Assembly: GCA_017861095.1 (NCBI GenBank)
Contig: JAGFXI010000023.1
Location: 1 to 13,383 of the forward strand
Source of the DNA: Deltaproteobacteria bacterium
GTDB taxonomy: Bacteria > Desulfobacterota > Syntrophobacteria > BM002
Direction: 5' to 3'
DNA length: 13,383 nucleotides
Part shown: in pieces, positions 1 to 6,085 of the stretch
Layout: each line of letters opens with the position of its first letter
How positions within the stretch are numbered: the stretch's first letter is position 1
Translations under genes and position numbers: made by a program
Notes under the pieces: model-generated
What the model was told of the DNA's origin: nothing
Databases searched by the model: none
Seen by the model: only the letters and a program-made list of their open reading frames with translations

Positions 1-8
1 GCTCGAGA

Positions 9-28
9 CCCTGAGCTGCGCCGAAGGG
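9..28. repeat. REP-like imperfect palindrome
   Basis: The sequence CCCTGAGCTGCGCCGAAGGG has 4-bp complementary ends (CCCT/AGGG) around a GC-rich centre. It resembles the short CCCTGAGC...GAAGGG-type palindromes scattered between genes in many GC-rich bacterial genomes. Only one copy lies in this window, so its repeat status is inferred from resemblance and not shown here. Confidence 0.35.
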
Positions 29-162
29 CAGCCGCGATAAGTCAGCGGCCATATCCGCGGTCGCGCCAGGTGTTTCGTGCATAAGGCAGGCTAGCCGTTG
101 GGCTCTCGCCGAACCGGGGATCTTCGGCACACGGTGCCCGCACTCCCGGTCCCATTGGCAGG

Positions 163-190
163 TTGACGGTACCCGTCACCAGGCTATAAT
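163..190 (+). promoter_or_regulatory. Sigma-70-type promoter upstream of the argA-like gene
   Basis: TTGACG (163-168; 5 of 6 to the -35 consensus) and a perfect TATAAT (185-190) are separated by 16 bp. Transcription would start near 197 and leave a leader of about 47 nt before the ATG at 244. It is the best promoter match I found in the window and probably drives the argA-like gene and secA together, because the gap between them is only 37 nt. Confidence 0.7.
164..178. promoter_or_regulatory. Inverted repeat overlapping the -35 box (candidate operator)
   Basis: TGACGG (164-169) and CCGTCA (173-178) are perfect 6-bp arms separated by TAC. The palindrome covers most of the -35 hexamer and the start of the spacer, where a dimeric repressor could block RNA polymerase. 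It does not match an ArgR box (TGAAT-type half sites), so I cannot name a regulator. A 15-bp palindrome can also occur by chance. Confidence 0.35.
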
Positions 191-243
191 GGCCTTGGGT
201 GAATCCATGATAACGTTCTGGCGAGGTTTTTTTCGGGTAGCTC

Positions 244-708
244 ATGGCCGGACTGATACGAAAAGCAAGAATCGCGGATGTGCGCGAGATTCAGAAGATG
301 CTGGCGAGCCATGCCCAGCGAGGAGAGCTCCTTCCCCGCTCTCTCAGCGAACTTTTCGATAATCTCCGGGACATCTTCGTGTATGGAGAAGACTCCGAGC
401 CCCAGATCATGGGCACGTGCAGCATGCACATTTGCTGGGAGGATCTCGCCGAGATCCGCTCCCTGGTCGTTCGGGAACCCTTCCGCCACCAGGGAATCGG
501 GACAAGGCTGGTCGAGGCTTGCGTCTCTGAAGCTGTCACCCTCGGCCTCTATCGCATCTTCGTACTCACCTACCAGGGGCGCTTCTTCGAGAAGTTGGGA
601 TTCCATCAGGTGGACAAGGCTACCCTGCCCCACAAGATCTGGGCCGACTGTATCAAGTGCGTGAAATTCCCCGAGTGCGACGAGACCGCCCTGGTCCTGG
701 AATTGTGA
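244..708 (+). CDS. argA: Short ArgA-type N-acetyltransferase (GNAT), probable N-acetylglutamate synthase
   Basis: The 154-residue protein is a single GNAT domain that probably transfers acetyl from acetyl-CoA to glutamate, the first step of arginine synthesis. The acetyl-CoA pyrophosphate loop is visible as R81-H-Q-G-I-G86. The C-terminal part (FFEKLGF, then W133-A-D-C ... C-D-E147) matches the short stand-alone NAGS type (as in Mycobacterium Rv2747 and the C-terminal domain of ArgH(A) fusions), which lacks the amino-acid-kinase domain of classical ArgA. Cysteines 136, 139 and 145 form a CX2CX5C cluster. ATG 244 is the only start because an in-frame TAG sits at 238-240. The Shine-Dalgarno is weak (GGGTAG, 235-240). 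secA begins 37 nt after its stop. The nearby argJ supports an arginine role. A different amino-acid substrate remains possible. Confidence 0.8.
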   Translation: MAGLIRKARIADVREIQKMLASHAQRGELLPRSLSELFDNLRDIFVYGEDSEPQIMGTCSMHICWEDLAEIRSLVVREPFRHQGIGTRLVEACVSEAVTLGLYRIFVLTYQGRFFEKLGFHQVDKATLPHKIWADCIKCVKFPECDETALVLEL

Positions 709-745
709 AGACGCCCGGGGCTTCATCGCGGAGTGAAACGAAGAG

Positions 746-3586
746 ATGTTCTTTCTGACGAGCCCGCTCAAGAAAATATTCGGGACCAAGAATGATCGCG
801 AACTGAGGCGGATGGCGCCTCTCGTGGACGAGGTGAACGCTCTGGAGCCGAAGATGCGCGCCCTGAGCGACGCCGCGCTCGCGAGTTCCACCCCTCGTCT
901 TCGCGAGCAGCTCGAACGCGGCGCTACCCTGGAGGAGATCCTCCCGGAGGCCTTCGCCGTGGTCAGGGAGGCCTCTGTTCGCACTCTGGGGATGAGACCT
1001 TTCGACGTCCAGATCATCGGCGGCATCGTGCTTCACGAGGGCACGATTGCCGAGATGAAAACGGGCGAAGGCAAGACCCTCGCCGCCACGATGCCGGTTT
1101 ACCTGAACGCCCTCCTCGGTCGCGGAGTCCACGTGGTCACGGTGAACGACTACCTCGCTCGTCGCGATGCCGAGTGGATGGGCGCCATCTACAAGTTCCT
1201 GGGCCTCTCCGTCGGGGTGATTCTCCACCACCTCAACGATCGGGAGCGGCAGCTCGCTTACGGGGCCGATGTCACCTACGGGACCAATAATGAGTTCGGT
1301 TTCGACTACCTCCGGGACAACATGAAGTTCCGCCGCGAGGACTGCGTCCAGCGGGCACTCTACTACGCCATCGTAGACGAGGTGGACAGCATCCTCATTG
1401 ACGAGGCCCGCACCCCCCTCATCATCTCCGGTCCGGTGGAGTACTCCATCAGGGACTATGAGAAGCTCCGCGCTCCGGTTGCCAGCCTCTTCCAGCGCCA
1501 ACAGAAGCAGGCCGGCCAGTTTATCCATCAGGCCAAGAACCTATTCGCTGCAGGGAAGGAGTACGAGGCCGGCGAGATGCTCCTCAGAGCCCACCGGTCT
1601 GCGCCGAAGCATCCCGAGGTTCTGGAGATGCTGGAAGACGGCAGGATGCGGAAACTCCTCAAAGAAGTCGAGCAGGAGTACTCCCTCGCCAAGCGTATGC
1701 CCGAGGTGGACGAATCCCTGTGCTACGTGGTGGAAGAAAAGGAGCGAAATGTCTATCCCACCGAACGGGGCAAGGACATCATCGCTCGAAACGACCACGG
1801 GTTCTTTGTCCTACCGGAGCTCGAAGTGGAGTTGGAGCGAATCAGCCAGGATTTCTCTCTGGACCCTGAGGAGAAGGCAAGAAAGAAGCAACATTTCCGC
1901 GCTGAATACGAGATGAAGCTCACCCGGAACCACGTGATCAATCAGCTCCTAAAGGCCTTTGCCCTGTTCAGTAAGGACGTGGATTATGTGGTCAAGGACG
2001 GACAGATCCTCATCGTTGACGAATTCACCGGCCGGCTCCTCCCGGGTCGTCGTTACAGCGACGGTCTCCACCAGGCTCTGGAGGCCAAGGAGGGAGTCAA
2101 GGTGGCCCAGGAGAACCAGACCCTGGCCACCGTGACCTTCCAGAATTACTTCCGGATGTACGACAAGCTCGCCGGAATGACTGGTACTGCAGATACCGAG
2201 GCTCCCGAGTTCGCCAAGATCTATAAGCTCGACGTCGCCGTCATCCCCACCAATAAGAAGATGATCAGAAAGGACTACGCGGACGTCATCTACAAGACGG
2301 AACGGGAGAAGTTCAAGGCAGTGGTAGAGGAGATCAAGGAACTCGAGCACATGGGGAGGCCGGTTCTCGTCGGCACCGTCTCCATCGAGAAGTCCGAGCG
2401 CCTCAGCAAGATGCTCATCAAGGAGGGGATAAGACATTCGGTTCTCAACGCCAAGAACCACGAGAAAGAGGCGGAGATTGTGGCTCGAGCTGGGCAGAGG
2501 GGGTCGGTCACCATTTCGACCAACATGGCAGGTCGCGGTACCGATATCGTTCTCGGACCTGGTGTCGTCGAGATGAGCGGACTTCACATCATCGGCACGG
2601 AACGGCACGAGGCTCGCCGGATCGACAACCAGCTCCGTGGTCGATCAGGCCGCCAGGGCGATCCGGGCTCTTCCCGCTTTTACCTCTCCCTGGAAGACGA
2701 CCTCATGAGGATTTTCGCCGCGGACCGGATTGCCAGCCTCATGGACCGGGTGGGAATGGAAGAGGACGAGCCTATCGAGCACCCCCTCATTACCCGGGCC
2801 ATCGAAAATGCCCAGAAGCGGGTGGAGGCGCAGAACTTCAATATCCGCAAGCAATTGCTCGAATATGACGATGTGATGAACCAGCAGCGGGAGATCATCT
2901 ACGAGCAACGGCGCCAGGCCTTGGAAGGGGATCTCCAGCCGGTGATCCTCGACATGATCGAGGATATCGTGGACGAGCTCGTGGACACCCATGCCGACGA
3001 GGAGACGCCGCCCGAGGATTGGAACCTCCAGGCCCTGGAGGACTCCTTCTTCAACCAGTTCTCTCTTATCCTCTCGCTGAGAGGTGCTGGCGACGACGGG
3101 TTCACCCGAGACGGGCTCCGTGAGTTTCTCCTGGACAAGGCCAATCGGGCCTATGCCGACAAGGAGAAAGAGTGGGGCACCGAGATCATTCGCGACATTG
3201 AGCGCATGGTAACCCTCCAGACGGTGGATCACTTCTGGCGTGACCATCTCCTCGCCATGGATCAGATGAAGGAGGGAATCGGCCTCAGGGGCTATGCCCA
3301 GGTGAATCCCCTCATCGAGTACAAGCGGGAGGGCCTTGCCATCTTTCAGGAGATGATCGAGCGCATCAAGCGGGACACCGTTCGCATGCTCTTCAGAATC
3401 CAAGTGGCTCGTAAAGAGGCGGAGGAGCTGGAGGCGGTCCAACAGCAGCAACCCGTATTCCTGAGCCATGGCGACGGGGGCGGTGGGGCCAAGGCGCAGC
3501 CCACCAAGCGGGCGAGCAAGGTCGGGCGCAACGAACCATGCCCCTGCGGGAGCGGCAGGAAATACAAGAAGTGCTGCGGGAGATGA
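746..3586 (+). CDS. secA: Preprotein translocase ATPase SecA
   Basis: This is the 946-residue motor ATPase that drives unfolded preproteins through SecYEG at the inner membrane. Walker A is M104-KTGEGKT-111 and Walker B is DEVD 211-214. The second nucleotide-binding domain shows TNMAGRGTD (592-600) and GRSGRQGDPG (632-641). The helical wing and scaffold regions follow. The protein ends in the zinc-binding, SecB-type tail CPCGSGRKYKKCCGR (932-946), with ligands C932, C934, C943 and C944. It is somewhat longer than Escherichia coli SecA (901), mainly because of an insertion at about 250-317 in the preprotein cross-linking region. That insertion contains a TPR-like helical stretch. The start is preceded by GGAG at 730-733, 12 nt upstream. 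It is probably co-transcribed with the argA-like gene. No terminator is apparent before the repeat element that follows. Confidence 0.98.
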   Translation: MFFLTSPLKKIFGTKNDRELRRMAPLVDEVNALEPKMRALSDAALASSTPRLREQLERGATLEEILPEAFAVVREASVRTLGMRPFDVQIIGGIVLHEGTIAEMKTGEGKTLAATMPVYLNALLGRGVHVVTVNDYLARRDAEWMGAIYKFLGLSVGVILHHLNDRERQLAYGADVTYGTNNEFGFDYLRDNMKFRREDCVQRALYYAIVDEVDSILIDEARTPLIISGPVEYSIRDYEKLRAPVASLFQRQQKQAGQFIHQAKNLFAAGKEYEAGEMLLRAHRSAPKHPEVLEMLEDGRMRKLLKEVEQEYSLAKRMPEVDESLCYVVEEKERNVYPTERGKDIIARNDHGFFVLPELEVELERISQDFSLDPEEKARKKQHFRAEYEMKLTRNHVINQLLKAFALFSKDVDYVVKDGQILIVDEFTGRLLPGRRYSDGLHQALEAKEGVKVAQENQTLATVTFQNYFRMYDKLAGMTGTADTEAPEFAKIYKLDVAVIPTNKKMIRKDYADVIYKTEREKFKAVVEEIKELEHMGRPVLVGTVSIEKSERLSKMLIKEGIRHSVLNAKNHEKEAEIVARAGQRGSVTISTNMAGRGTDIVLGPGVVEMSGLHIIGTERHEARRIDNQLRGRSGRQGDPGSSRFYLSLEDDLMRIFAADRIASLMDRVGMEEDEPIEHPLITRAIENAQKRVEAQNFNIRKQLLEYDDVMNQQREIIYEQRRQALEGDLQPVILDMIEDIVDELVDTHADEETPPEDWNLQALEDSFFNQFSLILSLRGAGDDGFTRDGLREFLLDKANRAYADKEKEWGTEIIRDIERMVTLQTVDHFWRDHLLAMDQMKEGIGLRGYAQVNPLIEYKREGLAIFQEMIERIKRDTVRMLFRIQVARKEAEELEAVQQQQPVFLSHGDGGGGAKAQPTKRASKVGRNEPCPCGSGRKYKKCCGR

Positions 3587-3603
3587 CCCGATTTGCTCTC
3601 GCA

Positions 3604-3876
3604 GGTTGCTGAAAAACTCCTCGACCGAGGCTCACCATGTACAGGTATGCACGGGAGCCCTGAGCCGTGCTGGTCGGTTCCGCAAGGCTGCATAGTCGCA
3701 CCCTGATTAAGATTGTGGTGGTCCGGCCAGCTTGCAGAGCCGTGGTGCAAGATTCGGGAGGCCTTCCGACAGGCCAAAGAGACAAGAGGAGGCTCCGGAT
3801 GCAGCTTGCTTCACCGACCAGCACGGCTCAAGCGGCAGTCCTTGCCGACATCATGGGAAGGAGTTTTTCAGCAACC
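3604..3876. mobile_element. MITE-like non-autonomous element with nested inverted repeats
   Basis: Perfect 18-bp terminal inverted repeats are present: GGTTGCTGAAAAACTCCT (3604-3621) and its reverse complement (3859-3876). A second perfect 18-bp pair lies inside: TGAGCCGTGCTGGTCGGT (3661-3678) and its complement (3813-3830). This pair continues inward, after a short mismatch, as GCAAGGCTGCAT (3682-3693) against ATGCAGCTTGC (3799-3809), with one bulged base. The 273-bp unit contains no transposase. TTGCTGAAAAA-type ends are typical of insertion-sequence termini, but I cannot assign a family. No clear target-site duplication is visible. The element fills nearly all of the 312-bp gap between secA and argJ. 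Its right end lies 22 bp before the argJ ATG. Alternatively it is a deletion remnant of an IS or the template of a structured RNA. Confidence 0.75.
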
Positions 3877-3894
3877 CCCAGCCCTGGAAAGTGA
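3799..3894 (+). CDS. Possible 31-codon upstream ORF before argJ
   Basis: ATG 3799 is preceded by a near-ideal Shine-Dalgarno, AGAGGAGG (3785-3792), with 6-nt spacing. The frame runs 31 codons to TGA 3892-3894, four nucleotides before the argJ ATG. The peptide begins MQLASPTSTAQAAV and has no recognisable domain and only one arginine, so it is not an obvious arginine attenuator. It lies mostly in the right part of the inverted-repeat element. Because argJ's own Shine-Dalgarno is weak, translational coupling through this ORF is a plausible inference. It could equally be fortuitous. Confidence 0.3.
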   Translation: MQLASPTSTAQAAVLADIMGRSFSATPSPGK

Positions 3895-3898
3895 CACT

Positions 3899-5110
3899 AT
3901 GTCCGACGTGACCATCCCACCCGATCTCGTCGTTCCCGGGTTCCTTGCCGGCGCCGTCGCTGCCGGCATCCGCTACCAGGGCCGCCCTGATCTCGCCTTG
4001 ATCATGAGCGAGGTGCCGGCGACTGCCGCCGGGGTCTTCACCACCAATAAGGTTCAAGCCGCCCCTGTCCTCCTCAGCCGGGCCCACCTGAGCCGCGGCG
4101 CCGCTCGCGCCATTGTGGTGAACAGCGGCATCGCCAACGCCTGTACCGGGAATGCAGGGTTGGAGCAGGCGCAGGCCATTGCCCGACGGACGGCAGAGCT
4201 CGTGAACTGTGATCCGGAAGAGGTCCTGGTGGCCTCCACCGGTGTGATCGGGAGGCTACTGCCCCTGGAGGTGGTAACGGCCCATCTTCCCGAGCTCACC
4301 GCCGGCGTCAGCCCTGGAGGCTGGCCTGACGCGGCCCGGGCGATCATGACCACGGACACGGTGCCGAAAGTCCATGTGGTCAAGGGTCGACTTGAGGATC
4401 TCCCCTTCACCCTCCTCGGCATCGCCAAAGGCGCAGGGATGATCTGTCCGGACATGGCGACTCTCCTCGCCTTCGTAGCGACCGATGTGGCCATCACGCC
4501 GACGGCCCTCCAGACCCTGGTCCGGGAGGAGACCGAGCGCTCCTTCAATCGCATCACCGTGGACGGCGACATGAGCACCAACGACACCCTCTTGGTCCTC
4601 GCCAACGGCTGCGCCGGGAACCAGGCCATTGACAGTTCCGATGCGCCGGCGGCTGTCGAGGTTCGTCGGGCTCTCGGCGAGGTCCTTGTCACCCTCGCCA
4701 GGAAGATCGTCGCCGACGGCGAGGGCGCCACCAAGTTCGTAGAGATCCGAGTGGTAGGTGCCGGCTCCCGCGGTGATGCCCTTCAAGGAGCCCGGGTGGT
4801 CGCCAACTCCCCGCTGGTTAAGACCGCCCTTTTCGGGGAAGATGCGAACTGGGGTCGGATCATTGCCGCCCTTGGCCGGGCGGAGATCGACTTCGACCCG
4901 AATCGGGTGACCATGCTCTTTGACGAGGTGAAGATCGTCGAGAGGGGGGTATCCCTCGGGGAACAGGCGGAAAGCCTGGCGCGGGAAGTTCTGAGAAAGA
5001 AGACTCTCACCGTCCTCATCGATCTCCACCGTGGACGGGGGGAGGAAAGCGTCTTTACGTGCGACTTCAGTCTCGACTACGTGAAGATCAACGCCCACTA
5101 CACCACCTAG
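3899..5110 (+). CDS. argJ: ArgJ, glutamate N-acetyltransferase / ornithine acetyltransferase
   Basis: This 403-residue enzyme moves the acetyl group from N-acetylornithine to glutamate, and in bifunctional members also makes N-acetylglutamate from acetyl-CoA. This gives the cyclic arginine pathway. The precursor self-cleaves. The site is A187-T188 within CPDMATLLAF, and T188 becomes the N-terminal nucleophile of the beta chain. Other family marks are FTTNKVQAAPV near the N-terminus, VNSGIANACTG, KGAGM before the cleavage site, DGDMSTNDT (222-230), DANWGRI, and the terminus INAHYTT. ATG 3899 is chosen because MSDV... fits the family N-terminus. The longer in-frame extension back to GTG 3713 would translate the repeat element. 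The Shine-Dalgarno is poor (GGAAA, 3886-3890), so expression may rely on the upstream small ORF or on a promoter in the element. The argA-like gene 3 kb upstream is pathway-related. Confidence 0.96.
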   Translation: MSDVTIPPDLVVPGFLAGAVAAGIRYQGRPDLALIMSEVPATAAGVFTTNKVQAAPVLLSRAHLSRGAARAIVVNSGIANACTGNAGLEQAQAIARRTAELVNCDPEEVLVASTGVIGRLLPLEVVTAHLPELTAGVSPGGWPDAARAIMTTDTVPKVHVVKGRLEDLPFTLLGIAKGAGMICPDMATLLAFVATDVAITPTALQTLVREETERSFNRITVDGDMSTNDTLLVLANGCAGNQAIDSSDAPAAVEVRRALGEVLVTLARKIVADGEGATKFVEIRVVGAGSRGDALQGARVVANSPLVKTALFGEDANWGRIIAALGRAEIDFDPNRVTMLFDEVKIVERGVSLGEQAESLAREVLRKKTLTVLIDLHRGRGEESVFTCDFSLDYVKINAHYTT

Positions 5111-5115
5111 TGTTG

Positions 5116-5127
5116 TGTCCCTGAAAT
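5116..5127 (+). repeat. Direct repeat, left copy, flanking the WbqC-family gene
   Basis: TGTCCCTGAAAT begins 6 nt after the argJ stop codon. A copy differing at one base, TGTCCTTGAAAT, lies at 5914-5925 just after the WbqC-family gene. Both copies are preceded by TGTT a few bases upstream. The pair brackets the single gene between argJ and the rpsB operon. The short length leaves chance as an alternative. Confidence 0.3.
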
Positions 5128-5196
5128 GCCTTCCATCCTGAACGAGAATAGGCTACCTGAAGCGATAGATAGGTCGGGATACTAGCAAGACCCACC

Positions 5197-5901
5197 ATGA
5201 TCCTCGCCTGCCATCAGCCCAACTTCATGCCCTGGAGCGGCCTGTTCTTCAAGGCTCTCGTCGCAGACCAGTTTGTGCTCCTCGACGATGTGCAGTTTCC
5301 CCTGGGGGGAAGCTGGGTGAACCGGAACCGTCTCAAGAACGACCGGGGGGAACTCTGGCTCACCGTGCCCGTCTGGAAGCGGGGCCGGAGCCTGCAACGG
5401 ATCGATGCCGTAGAGATCTGCCACGACGAGGGCTGGCAGAAGAAACACCTCCTCAGCCTGGAGCACGCTTACAAGCATGCTCCGTACTGGGAGGAGCACG
5501 GGGAATTCTTTCGGGAGATCTACAGCGAGAAGTGGCGAAGGCTCCTGGAGCTGAACCTCGCGGTCCTTGATTATCTCCGCCTCCACATGGGAATCGGCCG
5601 ACCCTTCCTCCTCAGTTCGGCCTTCGCGGTCACCAGCATGGGCTCAGAGCGCCTGGCGGACCTCTGTCGGACCGTCGGGGCGACGGCCTATCTCACAGTT
5701 GTTTCCTCGAAGAAGTATTTGCATGAAGAAGTCTTTCACCGCTCCGGCATCCAGCTCCTCTATTACACCTTCGAGGCGCCCGTCTACCCCCAGCTGTGGG
5801 GCGAGTTCCGCGCCAACCTCTCCGTCGTCGACCTGCTCCTCACCTGCGGGCCCAAGAGTGCACACCTCATTCGACCTGCAGGACGCCTCCTCCCGCCCTG
5901 A
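5197..5901 (+). CDS. WbqC-like family protein
   Basis: This 234-residue protein matches the WbqC-like family by its N-terminal signature H6-Q-P-N-F-M-P-W-S-G, followed by an acidic LDDVQF segment and an N-R-N-R-L-K motif. Members occur in polysaccharide and O-antigen gene clusters, and their biochemical role is poorly defined, so I give no reaction. No signal peptide or membrane helix is apparent, which suggests a cytosolic protein. The start is fixed by the signature lying six residues in; upstream there is no good Shine-Dalgarno. No sugar-nucleotide or glycosyltransferase gene lies nearby: the gene is an orphan between argJ (86-nt gap) and the rpsB leader. Near-identical 12-bp direct repeats flank it. 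Length and both ends look intact. Confidence 0.85.
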   Translation: MILACHQPNFMPWSGLFFKALVADQFVLLDDVQFPLGGSWVNRNRLKNDRGELWLTVPVWKRGRSLQRIDAVEICHDEGWQKKHLLSLEHAYKHAPYWEEHGEFFREIYSEKWRRLLELNLAVLDYLRLHMGIGRPFLLSSAFAVTSMGSERLADLCRTVGATAYLTVVSSKKYLHEEVFHRSGIQLLYYTFEAPVYPQLWGEFRANLSVVDLLLTCGPKSAHLIRPAGRLLPP

Positions 5902-5913
5902 AACCCATGTTTT

Positions 5914-5925
5914 TGTCCTTGAAAT
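5914..5925 (+). repeat. Direct repeat, right copy, flanking the WbqC-family gene
   Basis: TGTCCTTGAAAT matches the copy at 5116-5127 in 11 of 12 bases and begins 12 nt after the WbqC stop. Its last bases coincide with the candidate -35 box of the rpsB promoter, so the similarity could reflect two promoter-like elements and not insertion junctions. Confidence 0.3.
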
Positions 5926-5947
5926 AGACAACCCGGTGTGATAAACA
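5919..5947 (+). promoter_or_regulatory. Candidate promoter for the rpsB operon
   Basis: TTGAAA (5919-5924; 5 of 6 to the -35 consensus) is followed by an AT-rich stretch containing GATAAA (5940-5945, 15-bp spacer) or TAAACA (5942-5947, 17-bp spacer). Neither -10 is strong. Small inverted arms TTGTC (5913-5917) and GACAA (5927-5931) surround the -35. The local AT-richness against a GC-rich background and the position before a ribosomal protein operon support a promoter. The exact hexamers are uncertain. Confidence 0.4.
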
Positions 5948-6011
5948 AAATAGCTTTATGTGAAGGTTTTTTCTGTAGTCATGAGACCGCACACCCCCTG
6001 CGCCTTTGGTG

Positions 6012-6049
6012 TCCCGAAGTCGTCGGGATCGCCGGGCAGCGGGTCCGGC
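6012..6049 (+). promoter_or_regulatory. Tandem hairpins in the rpsB leader
   Basis: Two adjacent stem-loops are visible: TCCCGA (6012-6017) with TCGGGA (6023-6028), loop of 5 nt, and GCCGG (6031-6035) with CCGGC (6045-6049), loop of 9 nt. They sit 37 nt before the rpsB start in an untranslated leader of roughly 130 nt. No T-run follows, so they are not terminators. In several bacteria ribosomal protein S2 represses its own mRNA through the rpsB leader. Whether these hairpins serve that role here is inference. Confidence 0.35.
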
Positions 6050-6085
6050 GGGAGGGGTGGAGGCACAAACCAGAGGGAGGAGAGC

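Larger units (their letters stand above)
1..243. other. Non-coding upstream region with promoter
   Basis: No convincing gene is visible here. Forward frames entering from the left edge close at 12-14, 38-40 and 82-84, so at most a 27-codon tail of an upstream gene could be present, and its sequence resembles nothing I recognise. An open frame on the - strand (42-245) has no RBS, no recognisable motif and an unusual composition. The stretch holds a REP-like palindrome (9-28), a possible hairpin with arms GCCGAA (108-113) and TTCGGC (123-128), and the promoter at 163-190. A run of seven T (227-233) lies just before the first gene. Confidence 0.6.

Noticed and set aside
199..216. Possible ArgR box (TGAAT half site at 200-204) before the argA-like gene
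   Set aside because: The second half site expected downstream (ATTCA-like) is absent; the sequence there reads GATAACG.
1..243. Search for a tRNA or other structural RNA in the upstream region
   Set aside because: Only short isolated stems (e.g. 108-128) were found. No cloverleaf or T-loop sequence is present.
42..245. 67-codon open frame on the - strand upstream of the first gene
   Set aside because: No ribosome binding site, no recognised motif, and it overlaps the clear + strand promoter. Coding function is not supported.
3713..3898. N-terminal extension of ArgJ starting at GTG 3713
   Set aside because: The extra 62 residues would translate the inverted-repeat element and match nothing in ArgJ proteins. 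ATG 3899 gives the normal family N-terminus.
5960..6085. N-terminal extension of S2 from GTG 5960
   Set aside because: It is Gly/Ser-rich, runs through two hairpins and lacks a Shine-Dalgarno. ATG 6086 has GGAGG at proper spacing and gives the standard S2 start.
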